Shown here one piece after another: positions 8,658 through 18,934 of a stretch of DNA of 64,000 bases. Every line of letters begins with the position of its first letter. Within the stretch, counting starts at the first letter, position 1. A program made the translations under genes and the position numbers. Source of the stretch: Sva-07 sp963829585 (GTDB lineage Bacteria; Actinomycetota; Acidimicrobiia; Acidimicrobiales; Ilumatobacteraceae); assembly GCA_963829585.1 (NCBI GenBank), contig CAWHJD010000013.1, positions 124,001 to 188,000 on the forward strand. Direction: 5' to 3'. The notes below the pieces were generated by a model, which worked only from the letters and a program-made list of their open reading frames with translations, did not search any database and was not told where the DNA came from.

Positions 8658-9272
8658 ATGGCCACGACCGTCGAAGTGTTCGCCGACATCACCTGCCCGT
8701 TCACCCACGTCGGGCTGAAGCAGGTTGTCCGCCACGTGGCCGAGATGGCCGAGCCGGCCGATGTCGTCGTGCGGGCGTGGCCGCTCGAGTGGGTGAACGG
8801 CTCGCCACTGATGGTCGATGCCGTCTTCGTCAAGGCCCGCGCGCTCACCGAACAGTTGGGCGTCGACGACTTCGGCGGGCTGCGCGCCGACCGCTGGCCG
8901 GCCACGACGATTCCCGCACTGAACCTCGCTGCCTCGGCGTACGAACGCGACGCCGCGACGGGATTGGCGGTGAGCCTGGAACTGCGGGCTGCGCTCTTCG
9001 AGCACGGCATCGACATCGGCGACAGCGACGCGCTCGCGACGATCGCAGCGGCCCATGACCTCGCGAACCCGGACACCGAACCGAGCGACGCCGTACAACA
9101 CGACTACGACGACGGCAAGGCTCGAGGCGTCCAGGGGTCCCCACACTTCTTCGTCGGCAACGACGGGTTCTTCTGCCCGGCGCTCGATCTCGGCCACGAC
9201 GCCGACGGGCACCTCACGGCCCGGTTCGACAGCGCGATGCTGGCCGATTTCTTCGCTCGCGTCGATCGCTGA
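8658..9272 (+). CDS. DsbA-like thioredoxin-fold protein with single active-site cysteine
   Basis: 204 residues from ATG 8658. The upstream extension of the frame is rejected because it runs into the divergent tesB promoter. It has a DSBA/FrnE-type fold: N-terminal FADITCPFTHVGLK, a helical insertion, and C-terminal VQGSPHFFV with the cis-Pro. The usual CxxC is CPFT, so only one Cys remains and a simple dithiol oxidase role is unlikely. Related proteins act as glutathione- or mycothiol-linked transferases or isomerases; which applies is unknown. Confidence 0.8.
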   Translation: MATTVEVFADITCPFTHVGLKQVVRHVAEMAEPADVVVRAWPLEWVNGSPLMVDAVFVKARALTEQLGVDDFGGLRADRWPATTIPALNLAASAYERDAATGLAVSLELRAALFEHGIDIGDSDALATIAAAHDLANPDTEPSDAVQHDYDDGKARGVQGSPHFFVGNDGFFCPALDLGHDADGHLTARFDSAMLADFFARVDR

Positions 9273-9475
9273 CCGGCGCTTCCTCGACCCCAGCCTGACG
9301 GGCATCGGCCGGAGGGGGGAGGACGGCCGAGGCCCACCAGGTGGGATCGATACAGAGAGTACGGAGCCGACATGGCCCCCGGATGACGAGCGGGTGGACG
9401 AGAGTCGACGATCACCTGAACGGACGTCGAACGACGGTGTGGAAGACTGTCCGGCGGTATCCAGGAGGGGAACAC

Positions 9476-9775
9476 ATGGACATCGGAAGTCTGCTGGCGG
9501 CGCTGTTGCTGGGATTCGTGTGCGGCGTGATCGGTCGGGCCGTCGTCCCGAACGATGCATTCCGCACGATGAGCGGCTGGAAGTCCTGGCTGACGTCGAC
9601 GGCGCTCGGCCTGCTCGGTGCGCTCGTGGGCTATTGGATCTTCGCCGGCCTGTTCGGTATCGGTGATGACGACAAGTTCGACTGGGGCGGCATCGTCGGC
9701 GCGGTCATCGGCGCGGTCATCGTGGTCGCTCTCGGTTCGTGGGCGATCAAGAAGTTCGCCAGGGGCACGGCCTGA
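9476..9775 (+). CDS. GlsB/YeaQ/YmgE-type small membrane protein
   Basis: 99 residues with a clear AGGAGGGG ribosome site 6 nt before ATG 9476. Three hydrophobic segments (about 5-22, 43-60, 68-92) carry Gly-rich helices; GFVCGVIGRAVVP matches the family's first helix. These proteins are often general-stress induced; their molecular role is unknown. A 203-bp spacer separates it from the DsbA-like gene and contains no other obvious feature. Confidence 0.8.
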   Translation: MDIGSLLAALLLGFVCGVIGRAVVPNDAFRTMSGWKSWLTSTALGLLGALVGYWIFAGLFGIGDDDKFDWGGIVGAVIGAVIVVALGSWAIKKFARGTA

Positions 9776-9837
9776 GCCGGCCGCCCGACCCGGCCGACCG
9801 CAAGCTCCGACCGCCGCCGACGTGATAGCACGTGGGC

Positions 9838-11314
9838 ATGGGGAACACCGCCGATGACACGCGGTGGCTCGACGCCACCGCCCAGGCCCAGCTGATCGCC
9901 ACCCGCGAGGCGAGGTCGACCGAACTCGTCGAGGCTTCGATCGAACGCATCGGGCAACTCGACGGCGAGATCAACGCAGTGGTCATGCGGTGGTTCGACC
10001 GCGCCAGAGCCCAGGCCGAGGCGTTCGACGAACTCCCGCTGCACTCGCGCGCAGCGCACGACGACGTTCGCCGGCGTGCCCTTCCTGATCAAGGACCTCG
10101 GCATCCACGCCGCGGGCATGCCGCTGACGTCGGGCAACCGGGCAGCCCTCGCCGCGCAGCCCCTGTCGACACACGACTCCAACCTGATGGCTCGGTTCCG
10201 CGATGCCGGGCTCATCACGCTCGGGCGAACCAACACCCCCGAATTCGGGAGCCTGCCCGTCACCGAACCACTCGCCTACGGCCCGACGCGCAACCCGTGG
10301 AATCTCGAACACACACCCGGCGGATCCAGCGGCGGCGCAGCGGCGGCCGTCGCGGCCGGGATGGTGCCGATCGCCCATGCCAGCGACGGTGGCGGTTCCA
10401 TCCGCATTCCCGCATCGTGTTCCGGACTCGTCGGGCTGAAGCCGACCCAGGGGCGCAGCTCGATGGGCCCCGAGCGCGACGAGTCCGGCCTGAGCACCCA
10501 GCTCTGTGTCAGCCGCAGCGTGCGTGACACCGCCCGCATGCTCGACGCCGTGCACGGGCCCGGCGTCGGCGACACCGTCATCGCGCCACCCCCGAGCCGT
10601 CCGTACGTCGAGGAGTTGGACGTCGATCCCGGCCGCCTGCGGATCGGGCTGCTCGACACGCACCCCACCGGCGGAGCGCTCCACGCCGACTGCATCGAAG
10701 CCGTCCGCAGCGCTGCAGCCCTCCTCGAGGGACTGGGCCATCACGTGACACTCGATCACCCGCCGGTGCTCGAGGACAGCGAGTTCCCCCGCCGGTTCGC
10801 CGCGATGTGGGCGACGATCATGGCGGTCAACATCGAAGCCCTCGGTACGACGATCGGGCGCGAGATGACCGCCGACGACATCGAACCCGTCAACTGGGCG
10901 CAGGGCGACTACGCCGGGCACCTGTCGGCGACCCAGTACGCGATGGCACTCGCCGCCGTCGGCCAGTACCGCCGCAAGATGCACCAGTGGTGGGCCGACG
11001 GCTGGGATCTCCTCCTCACGCCGACGCTGGCCGCTCCCCCGCTGCGCATCGGTGCGTTGTACGACGCCGACGACGGGATCGCCCGCGACAATCCCATGGC
11101 GCCGTCGATCCGCGCCGGTCAGTTCGTCGCCTTCACACCGCCGTTCAATGCGACCGGCCAGCCGGCCATCAACCTGCCGCTGCACTGGAACGATGCCGGC
11201 CTTCCGGTCGGGGTCCAACTCGTGGCCGCGTACGGCCGCGAGGACCTCCTCATCCAGGTCGCCGCGCAACTCGAAGCTGCTGCCCCGTGGGCCCACCGCC
11301 GCCCACCGGTGTGA
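9838..11314 (+). CDS. Amidase (amidase signature family), frameshifted
   Basis: About 490 residues across two frames; the frame changes near 10050-10075. The amidase-signature triad is visible: Lys in FLIKDLG, Ser in GGSSGGAAAAVAAG, and Ser in ASDGGGSIRIP. Family members hydrolyse amide bonds of small molecules, and GatA is a relative. No gatB/gatC neighbours are seen, so a free-standing amidase is more likely. The second half is fully open and conserved-looking, so the frameshift may be a sequence error. It ends 3 nt before the convergent P450 gene. Confidence 0.85.
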
Positions 11315-11317
11315 ACG

Positions 11318-12530
11318 TCAGGGTCGGACGGGAAGTACCGCGACGGGGAGTGAGGCCGGGCTGCGGCCGAGCACGCTGCGCCACTCGACGTCGTCGAGCG
11401 ACGTGGTCGGCACGATGGTGTCGCCGAGCCCGGCGACCGCTGCACCGAGTACCACTTCCTCCAGCGTCATGCGGGCGAGCGCCGCGCCGAGGCAATAGTG
11501 CGGGCCGGAACCGAACGACAGCAGCTTGGGGGCCGCGGGCTCGGTGAAACGCGTCGGGCGGAAGACGTCGGGGTCGCCCCACACGTCGGCCTCCCGGCTG
11601 GTCGACGCCGACGAGAGGAACACGAGCGACCCGGCGGGGCGCTCCACCCCACCGATCTCGACGGGTTCGACGAGCGTGCGCGGCACGACGGAGATGCTCG
11701 GCTCGAACCGGATCGTCTCGTTGACGACCGCGCCGGCGAGCGACGGGTCGGCCCGCAGGTCGTCCAGCGCATCGGGATGGCGCAACAGGGCGAGCAGCGA
11801 GCAGCCGATCTGGCTCGCGGTGGTGTCGTGGCCGCCCACGATCAGGTTGCCGACCATGGTGACGACCTCGTCGTGGGTCAACCGGTCGCCGGCCTCCTCG
11901 GCGTCGAGCAGTGCGCTGATGAGGTCGTCGCCGCGCTGGCCGGCGCGGGCGGCGATCATCCGCTCGACGTCGGCCGTCAACTCGACGACCGCCGTTTCGG
12001 CACGGGCGATCTGGTCGGCGTCCATGAGTCCGAAGACCGGGCTCAGTGCGTCGCCGTAGGCGACGAAGTCGGCGACCTCGTCGTCGGGCACGCCGAGCAG
12101 ACGGCAGATCACGGTGATCGGGACCATGGCGAACGCCTCGACGAGATCGCCACCTCCGGCGGCGACGAGGTCCGACATCCGCGAGGCCGTGAGTTCGGCG
12201 GCGAGTTCACGATGACTGTTCGACCGATCGGGGCGTGAAGACCCGCGCAGCGAGACGGCGGAGCCGGTGATGTGCGTCTCCGTCGTTGGTGAACATGAGA
12301 CTCGAATACCAGGTACGCAGGTGCCCCTCGGGCACACCGAGCAGGTCGAAGATCGTCAGGCCGACGCCGGCGAGGCGGGGGTCGTGCGACAGCCCCTCGA
12401 CCTCGCGGTAACCCAGCACGACGATGGCACCGGTGGCCGAATCGACGCCGGACGGCCCCAGTTCGCGACCGGAACGGAGCACACCGTGGAGTGAGTCGTC
12501 GAAGGTGTACTCCAGCAGCGTGTCGGTCAT
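11318..12530 (-). CDS. Cytochrome P450, frameshifted
   Basis: About 404 residues from ATG 12530. The frame changes near 12215, joining an N-terminal part ending FTPRSVE to SHRELAAELTASRMSD. The I-helix has VGGHDTTASQ, the K-helix ExxR is ETIR, and the haem loop FGSGPHYCLGAALAR carries the Cys ligand. Soluble bacterial class I P450s need a ferredoxin and reductase, and none is encoded nearby. The substrate cannot be predicted. Confidence 0.88.
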
Positions 12531-12642
12531 CGGTCGTCCCCTCTGCACGCGATCCCTTCGCGAGCCCCGATGGCATCATCATGGACGCGCCCGGTCGGCG
12601 CAATGGTCGGCCGTCACAGGCGCCGCTAGCGTCGGGACCCTG

Positions 12643-13327
12643 ATGGAGAGCACGCCGGGTGACGCCGCCCCCGACATCACCGGCGATCTCACCGGCGACA
12701 TCGACGCCGTGATCTTCGACTTCGCCGGTGTGCTCAGCACGAGCCCGACCACCTCCATGCTGGCCCGCGCCCAATCCTTGGACATCGACCTGAGCCACCT
12801 TCCTGCCGATCATGCTCGGGCCGCTGGACGACGACAGCGATCATCCCTGGCACGAGCTGGAACGTGGACGCATCACGATGGACGAGTTCGAGGCGGCGAT
12901 CGAACCGATGTGGCGGGCCGCCGGCGCAACCGACTTCCCGAGGGTGCCACGCGGTGACGAGTTGCTGTCGTTCCTCCTGCCCGTCCCCGAGATGATCGAG
13001 GCCGTCGTCGCCGTCCGTGCCGCCGGCTACCGCACCGCGATCCTCACGAACAACACCAGGGAGTGGGGCTCGTGGCGCGAGGCGTGGGACGCCGACAACC
13101 TCGTCGACGTCGTCGTCGATTCGTGTCAGGTCGACCTGCGCAAACCGAACCCGGCGATCTTCGAACTGACCGTCGAGTTGCTGGGTCGGCCACCGATCGG
13201 ACGGTGCCTGTTCCTCGACGACTTCCCGTGGAACGTCGCCGCCGCGAATGCCATGGGCTTCCGCACGATGCAGGTCGGCGACCCCGTCGTCGCCGCAGCC
13301 GACCTGCGCCGCCTCCTGAAGCTCTGA
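12643..13327 (+). CDS. HAD-superfamily hydrolase (soluble epoxide hydrolase N-domain type), frameshifted
   Basis: About 228 residues in two frames, changing near 12800-12815. Motif I is FDFAGVLS, the DxxGVL form found in HAD-IA proteins related to the epoxide hydrolase N-terminal domain. Motif II ILTNNT, motif III Lys in DLRKPNPAIF and motif IV LFLDDFPWNVAAA follow. The likely activity is a phosphatase or dehalogenase on a small metabolite. Confidence 0.83.
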
Positions 13328-13351
13328 TCGGGCGTTGCGTGGGTTTCATTC

Positions 13352-13386
13352 CGGAATACGTCTCAACCGCTGCAACTCATTCCGCA
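13352..13386 (-). repeat. 35-bp dispersed repeat, copy 2 (inverted)
   Basis: Inverted copy of 134-168 with two differences, in the 75-bp gap between the HAD gene and the secreted nuclease gene. Confidence 0.75.
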
Positions 13387-13402
13387 GAGAATTGAGCGGT
13401 CG

Positions 13403-14532
13403 ATGTTCGATCGGTGGCGACGACTTGCGCGTTGGAAGCGGTGGGCGACCTACGCGGTGACCGCGTTCGTCGTGGTGACGGCGCTCGGAGCGGTCGCCGG
13501 ATCGGATGAACCGTCGTCGATCCGAACCGCAACGGTGTCGGAGACCAGCACGTCGGAGACCGGCGTCGAGCAGGCGCCCACCTCGACCCCGACGTCGAGC
13601 GAACCCACGCCACCGGCCCACCCACGAGTGCACCGCCGTCGGCCACCACATCGATCCAGCCGCCCACCACCCTCTCGGCACCCGGCACGGCGTCCACGAG
13701 TTCTCCGCCGGCTCCTCCCGGCGTGCTGTCGGCGATCGACGTGCTGGCGATGATTCCGATCGAACGCGAACAGGGCGCCGGGTACAACCGCGAGCTGTTC
13801 GGATACGGCTCGCCGGTCGATGGGTTCGGGTGCCGCACCCGTGCGCTGGTGCTGATCCGCGACTCGCTCACTCCGGCACAGATCGACCGTGGAGGATGCG
13901 CCGTGGTGGCAGGCGATTGGTACTCCACGTACGACGGTCTCACGTGGAGCGACCCGGGCGAGATCGAGATCGATCACGTCGTGGCGCTCAAGGAGGCCTG
14001 GGACTCAGGGGCGAACACATGGGATGCCGCCCGGCTCGAGGCCTTCAGCAACGACGTCGACGACCCTCGCACGTTGCGTGCCGTGACCGGCGTCATCAAC
14101 CAGGAGAAGAGCGACAAGGACCCGACGAACTGGCTCCCGCCGGCACCCGACGCGCTGTGCGGCTACCTGGCCGACTGGGTGTCGATCAAGGCGCGTTGGG
14201 GCCTGTCGATGGACGAGTCCGAGCACGGCCGCATCCGCAATCTCCTCACCGATCGGTGCCCCGGCCAGACGATCGCCCCCTGGGTCGAAGTTCCGCCTGC
14301 CGCCCCGACCGATCCGCTCGATGCGCTTCCGACATCTCCTCCCGTCGCTCCGCCGCCGGCCCCGCCGGCAGTCGGCGGCGGCAACTGCGATCCGTCGTAT
14401 CCCGGCGTCTGCATCCCACCGAGCCCACCCGATCTCGACTGCGCCGACGTCACCTTCCGGCGCTTCCAGGTCCTCCCGCCCGACCCCCATCGTTTCGACG
14501 GCGACGGCAACGGTGTCGGCTGCGAGTCGTGA
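13403..14532 (+). CDS. Secreted or anchored DUF1524 HNH nuclease with Excalibur domain, frameshifted
   Basis: An N-terminal signal anchor (about 12-33) is followed by a Ser/Thr/Pro-rich linker in which the frame changes (about 13612). A DUF1524-type nuclease domain follows with EIDHVVALKEAW, a conserved Asn in FSNDVDDPRTL and INQEKSDKDPTNW. A Pro-rich spacer leads to a C-terminal Excalibur calcium-binding motif DGDGNGVGCES with paired Cys. Extracytoplasmic nucleases of this architecture are common in actinobacteria and may scavenge nucleic acid or attack competitors. No immunity gene is obvious. Confidence 0.82.
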
Positions 14533-14591
14533 CGTGGCGCTCAGCGGCCGGAAGAATCCGGTTGGAGTGCGAACATTTGTTGTATTTATGC

Positions 14592-14620
14592 TTGTTTATC
14601 GTACTGATGTTTGATACGAT
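14592..14620 (+). promoter_or_regulatory. Leaderless promoter of the DUF222-HNH gene
   Basis: TTGTTT (14592-14597), 17-bp spacer, TACGAT (14615-14620), then 6 nt to ATG 14627. The whole 14570-14626 stretch is unusually AT-rich for this genome. Confidence 0.6.
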
Positions 14621-14626
14621 GATGCA

Positions 14627-15989
14627 ATGTTCGCCACCCTTGTCGACGAGGTTCGGGCCCTCGACAGCGGTGATGTCACGGCGCGGTTGCGCCAACTCGA
14701 ATTGCAGCGTCGGCGCCTCGACGCCGAGATCGCCGCGTTGGTGTCGGTCGCCGGTGCACGCGGCGTCCACCGCGAGGACGGTCACCTGAGCGTGGCGGGG
14801 TGGTTGCGGGCGAACCTCAATTGGTCGAGCCCGCAGACCGCCGCGATGAAGAAGATGGTGAGGCTGCTCGACGAGCATCCCGTGGTCGGCGACGCGCTGC
14901 TCGCCGGACACATCGGTTCGGTCCAGGTCGACGAACTCGCCCGAGCCCGCAGCAACCGTCGGTGCGGCGGCGAGATCGGCGAGGTGCTCTCGATCGTTGC
15001 TCGAACACGCCGAGCGGTTGCCGTATGACGATTTCCGTCGGGTCGTGCGGCGCTGGGAAACGCTCGCCGACGAGGACGGTGCAGCGGCCGATGCCGAGGC
15101 CAACGAGCAGAACCGGACGGCCTCGCTCAACGAGGTGAACGGTGCGATCGACCTGCGAGCGACGGGCGGTTCAGCGCTGACCACGGCCGAGATGTTCGGC
15201 ATCTTCGAGCGGTTCGTCGAAGAGGAGTTCCGCAAGGACGTCGCCACCCGCACCGAACTGCACGGCCCCGACGCTCCCGCATCGCTGCTCCCTCGTACCG
15301 ACGCTCAACGCCGCTTCGACGCCCTGACGGAGATCTTTCGCAGGGCACTGTCCACGCCGGCCGGTGGGCGACTCCCCGAGCCGGTCGTGAACATCCTCGT
15401 CGACCAGCACACGCACGAGGTCCTGTTGGCACGTCACCGGTTGATCCCGTTTCCCGACGATCTGACCCCCGCCGACCTCGAGCACGCACGCTGCGAGACC
15501 GATGGCGGCATCCCCGTCCCGCCCGACGCGGTGTTCCAGGCGATGATGCAGGGGTACGTGCGACGCGTCGTGGTCGATCGTCAGGGCGTGGTGCTCGACA
15601 TGGGCCGCAAGCGCCGCCTCTTCACCGGCGCAGCACGTACCGCCGTGAAGTTGGCGCAGAGCCACTGCGGCCATCCGGGCTGCACGGTCGGCTCACGCCA
15701 CGCCGACATCGATCACGTCGACGAATGGGATCGCGACGACGGCCGCACCGACGTCGACAACGGCCGGGTGAGATGCAGCAGCCACAACCGGGTCAAGACC
15801 CGGCTCGGTCTCGTCGACAGACGCACTCGAGGTGGGCACGTCATCACCTACCGTCGCGATGGTTCGGCGATGTTGCCGGTGGGGTGCCGACAGCCGGACG
15901 ATGACGACGACCCCACGATCCCGACGACGTGGGTCTTGCACGCCTGGTTCGCGAGCTCCGTCCACTGCTGGAGTAACGCGGGCCGGTGA
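14627..15989 (+). CDS. DUF222 domain / HNH endonuclease protein (13E12-like), frameshifted
   Basis: About 453 residues in two frames, changing near 14990-15005. The N-terminal half is the helical DUF222 domain (VAGWLRANLNWS, HIGSVQVDELARAR). The C-terminal half has GRKRRLFTGAARTAV and an HNH motif with CGHPGC, IDHVDEW and SSHNRVKTR, with Cys pairs likely to bind zinc. This family is amplified in actinobacteria and often associated with repeats or mobile DNA; its biological role is unsettled. A decayed relative is at 30727-32100. Confidence 0.85.
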
Positions 15990-15996
15990 TCGCTCG

Positions 15997-16830
15997 TCAG
16001 TGCCGCACACCGAAGCGGTCGAGCAGCCCCTGCATGCCGCCGAAGGTGACGACCCGGAATTCCTCGGCTGCGCCGACGCCGTACTCCGCTCCGAGCCGCT
16101 CACTCGCCGAGCGCAACAACATCGGGAGCACGTCGTCGATCGATCCGGCCGCCAGCGCGTCGTCGATGATCGGGATCGACCAGCCACCGGTGTCCGCCTG
16201 CAGGCGCAGCTGATTGAAGAAGTTCAGCATCATCGTGCGGTGGCAGCAGCCGGCTTCGATCTTGCGGTCGAGCGTGGCGGAGATGTCGACGACGTCGGTG
16301 ACGTCGATCACCCGGCGCCCGAAGTACCAGCGCTCGAAACATCCGTGCGGGGCCAGGCCCTGCTCGGGGTGGTGCAGGTCGAACTGGCTCGTCCAGAACG
16401 ATTCGTCGACTGCACGGGCCACCGCGATGTGGTCGAGGTTGTCCTCGCCGTACATCGCGTACGGGTCGAACGACACGAGCGCGTACGGGCGATGGGTCCG
16501 CACGGCGTGGATGATCCGCTCGCGCAGCTCGACGGCGGAGACGTCGCCGAGCGTGTCGGTCGGATAGCCGAGTTCGACGATCTCCGACACGCCCAGGATC
16601 GCCGCGGCGCGCTCGAACTCCTCACGGTTCGCGGCAAGCGTCGACGCCTCGTCGGAGCCGACGGAGTCCCACCGGTCGTCGGTCACCCGGACGACGACGA
16701 CACGCCAGCCCGCGTCGGCCCACGCCGCGACCGTCCCACCGAGGAAGAGCGCCACATCGTCGGCGTGCGCCACCACCAGCAGCACCACTCGCCCGAGTCC
16801 GGGTTCGATCACCCGTGTCGTCGCTGACAC
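15997..16830 (-). CDS. PIG-L/LmbE-family N-acetyl-sugar deacetylase-like protein
   Basis: 277 residues from GTG 16830; TACGGT ends 7 nt upstream, which fixes this start. The N-terminal VVAHADDVALFLGG is the PIG-L zinc-binding motif, although the usual AHPDDE is AHADDV, so one ligand position (Glu) is replaced. DNLDHIAVARAVDE carries the second His region. Family enzymes remove N-acetyl groups from GlcNAc-linked molecules (MshB, LmbE). The altered motif makes activity uncertain. It is divergent from a sugar-phosphate-type dehydrogenase. Confidence 0.85.
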   Translation of the reverse strand: MSATTRVIEPGLGRVVLLVVAHADDVALFLGGTVAAWADAGWRVVVVRVTDDRWDSVGSDEASTLAANREEFERAAAILGVSEIVELGYPTDTLGDVSAVELRERIIHAVRTHRPYALVSFDPYAMYGEDNLDHIAVARAVDESFWTSQFDLHHPEQGLAPHGCFERWYFGRRVIDVTDVVDISATLDRKIEAGCCHRTMMLNFFNQLRLQADTGGWSIPIIDDALAAGSIDDVLPMLLRSASERLGAEYGVGAAEEFRVVTFGGMQGLLDRFGVRH

Positions 16831-16837
16831 GGGCCGA

Positions 16838-16843
16838 ACCGTA
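16838..16843 (-). promoter_or_regulatory. -10 box for the PIG-L gene (leaderless)
   Basis: TACGGT on the minus strand, 7 nt before GTG 16830. The tandem repeats at 16845-16899 begin immediately upstream, over the expected -35 region. Confidence 0.55.
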
Positions 16844-16844
16844 C

Positions 16845-16899
16845 ACGGGGTGCGAACACGTGACGGGGTGCGAACACGTGCACGGGGTGCGAACATGTC
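16845..16899. repeat. Three tandem 18-bp repeats in a divergent promoter region
   Basis: Copies of ACGGGGTGCGAACACGTG at 16845-16862 and 16863-16880, and a variant at 16882-16899 (GAACATGTC). The first two end in the palindrome CACGTG. They lie between the divergent PIG-L and dehydrogenase genes and could be binding sites for a regulator of both. Confidence 0.75.
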
Positions 16900-16902
16900 G
16901 AG

Positions 16903-17943
16903 ATGCCCGACGATCTCGACCGAGCGGACCCGCTGGGTCATCCGTTCGAATGCGTCGAGGGAACCGCCGTCGACACGCTCAACGGCCTCGGCCCGTATCT
17001 CATCGCCGTCAACGACCCACCCTGGACCTCGATCGCCGACCAGGTGCCCGAGCCCGTGACCGTGGTGACGGCGCACCAGATGGAGTTGGCCAAGCTCGAC
17101 CGCGACGTCGAGGAGACCGCCGACGACGGCGCCGAGGTCGTGGTCGGGTTCGGTGGCGGCACCGCCCTCGACACGGCGAAGTACCTCGCCTGGAAGCGCG
17201 GGCTCCCGCTGGTCCAGATCCCCACGATCACATCGGTCGACGCCGGTTTCACCGACGCCATCGGCGTCCGAGCCGACGGGCGCGTTCGCTACGTCGGCAC
17301 GATCGAACCCGAAGTCGTCGTGCTCGACATCGACCTGATCCGCAGCGCCCCCGAGCGCCTCAATCGGGCCGGCATCGGCGACGTCCTGTCGTGCCACACC
17401 GGTCTGCACGACTGGCGAGCGGCGGTCGCGGTCGGTGAGGGGGTCGCCTGGGACGCCGACGCCGCGGAACTCGGCGAGACGCTCCTACGCGAACTCGAGG
17501 TGGCGCTCCCCGACATCGCGGCGGTGACCCCGGACGGCATCCGCTTCCTGGCCGACGCCTACCGACGGGTCGGCGCCGCGTGCGCCGCGCTCGGCCACAG
17601 CCGCTTCGAGGAGGGATCCGAGCACTTCTGGGCCTATGCCTACGAGCACGCGACCGGCGTCCATCACGTCCACGGTGAGCTGATCTCGTTCGCCGTGGTC
17701 GCGATCGCCCACGTGCAGCACAACGATCCGGAGTTCGCTCGTCGCATCGTGTCGAGCGCCGGGGTGCGCGCCCATCCCGACGACCTCGGCATCACCCGCG
17801 CGCAGTTCGTCGACAACCTGATCGGCCTGCGCGCCTACTCCCACCACGAGGGCCTCGACGTCGGTGTCGCCGACCTGCGTGAGCTCACCGCATCCGACGC
17901 CGACGCGGCCTTCGACTTCACGCTCACCCTGCCTCGCACATGA
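16903..17943 (+). CDS. Iron-containing alcohol dehydrogenase family, glycerol-1-phosphate dehydrogenase-like
   Basis: 346 residues. VVVGFGGGTALDTAKYLA is the nucleotide-binding Gly-rich loop of the glycerol-1-phosphate dehydrogenase/AraM branch, followed by PTITSVDAGFTDA. Metal ligands are suggested by Asp in GIGDVLSCHTGL and His residues in SEHFWAYAYEH and GVHHVHGE. These enzymes interconvert polyol phosphates and ketose phosphates with NAD(P)H. Whether the substrate is dihydroxyacetone phosphate or another sugar cannot be told. The stop overlaps the next gene's ATG (ATGA), so the two form an operon. Confidence 0.85.
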   Translation: MPDDLDRADPLGHPFECVEGTAVDTLNGLGPYLIAVNDPPWTSIADQVPEPVTVVTAHQMELAKLDRDVEETADDGAEVVVGFGGGTALDTAKYLAWKRGLPLVQIPTITSVDAGFTDAIGVRADGRVRYVGTIEPEVVVLDIDLIRSAPERLNRAGIGDVLSCHTGLHDWRAAVAVGEGVAWDADAAELGETLLRELEVALPDIAAVTPDGIRFLADAYRRVGAACAALGHSRFEEGSEHFWAYAYEHATGVHHVHGELISFAVVAIAHVQHNDPEFARRIVSSAGVRAHPDDLGITRAQFVDNLIGLRAYSHHEGLDVGVADLRELTASDADAAFDFTLTLPRT

Positions 17944-18934
17944 CTTCACGACCCTTGCGCGCCGTGGTGCTCGGCTACGGCTTCATCGGCAACATGCACA
18001 CCGACGCGGCCGCCGGGCTCACCGAGGTCGACGTGGTCGGTGTGTCCGGGCCACCGGATCGATCGTGCGACCGACTTCGCTCGGCGGTGGGGCATCGACC
18101 GGGTCACCGACGACTGGGAGTCGCTGTGCGCCGAGCCCGACGTCGACCTCGTCATCATCGGCACGCCGAACTCGCTGCACGCCGAGCAGGCGATCCACGC
18201 GCTGAACCACGGCAAGCACGTCCTGGTCGACAAGCCGATGGCCACGACCGTCGCCGACGCCGACGCGGATGATCGAGGCGGCGCAGCGCGCCGAACGCAC
18301 CTTGGCCGTCGGCCACATGTGGCGGTACCACCCCGACGTGATCACACTGCGCGATCGGATCGCCGCGGGCGAGTTCGGGCGCATCGTGCGCACACATGGC
18401 TGGGGCGTGCACGCCGGATGGGGTCCGGCGGGCTGGTTCACCGATCCTGGGCTCGCCGGCGGTGGCGCGCTCATCGACATGGGCATCCACGCGATCGACA
18501 CCGCACGCTTCCTGCTCGGCGACCCCGAGCCCGCCCGCGTCGCCGCGTCGATCGGGTTCGGTGAGTTCGGTGACTACCCGGTCGACGACGACGGCGTGGT
18601 GATCGTCGACTGGGATGACGGAGTGCGCTCGACCGTCGAGTTCGGGTGGTGGCAGCCACGGCTCGGCGGGCTCGAGGCCGACACCGAGGTGCTCGGCACC
18701 GCCGGCACCGACCGCATCTGGACGATGCCACTTCCCCCGCCGCCCGACTACGTCCACTGCTCGGTCCCGATGTACCGAACGCAGCTCGCCGATGTGGTCG
18801 CAGCGTGTCGCACCGGCGCCGACCCGATCGCTTCCGCCGCAGTCGGGCGGACGGCACTGTCCGTCGTCGAGCGGGCCTACCGCTCCGCCGGCTTCAGCGT
18901 CAGCGACAACGCTGAAGCTCGACGTTTGCGCTGA
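17940..18934 (+). CDS. Gfo/Idh/MocA-family oxidoreductase, twice frameshifted
   Basis: About 331 residues in three frames (changes near 18050 and 18262). The N-terminal Rossmann fold is VLGYGFIGNMH; IIGTPNSLHAEQ and GKHVLVDKPMA give the conserved EKP-type Lys region (here DKP). The C-terminal half contains GGGALIDMGIHAIDTARFLLG with the catalytic Asp/His. It is coupled to the glycerol-1-phosphate-dehydrogenase-like gene, suggesting shared sugar or polyol metabolism. The stop lies inside the palindromic repeat at 18893-18941, so the last residues are repeat-encoded. Confidence 0.85.

Noticed and set aside
16845..16899. Possible CRISPR array
   Set aside because: The three 18-bp units are directly adjacent without spacers and sit in a divergent promoter region; no cas genes are present.
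16831..17409. N-terminal extension of the PIG-L protein to 470 codons
   Set aside because: The extension is antisense to the dehydrogenase gene. The GTG at 16830 has a -10 box 7 nt upstream and begins just before the conserved first beta strand.
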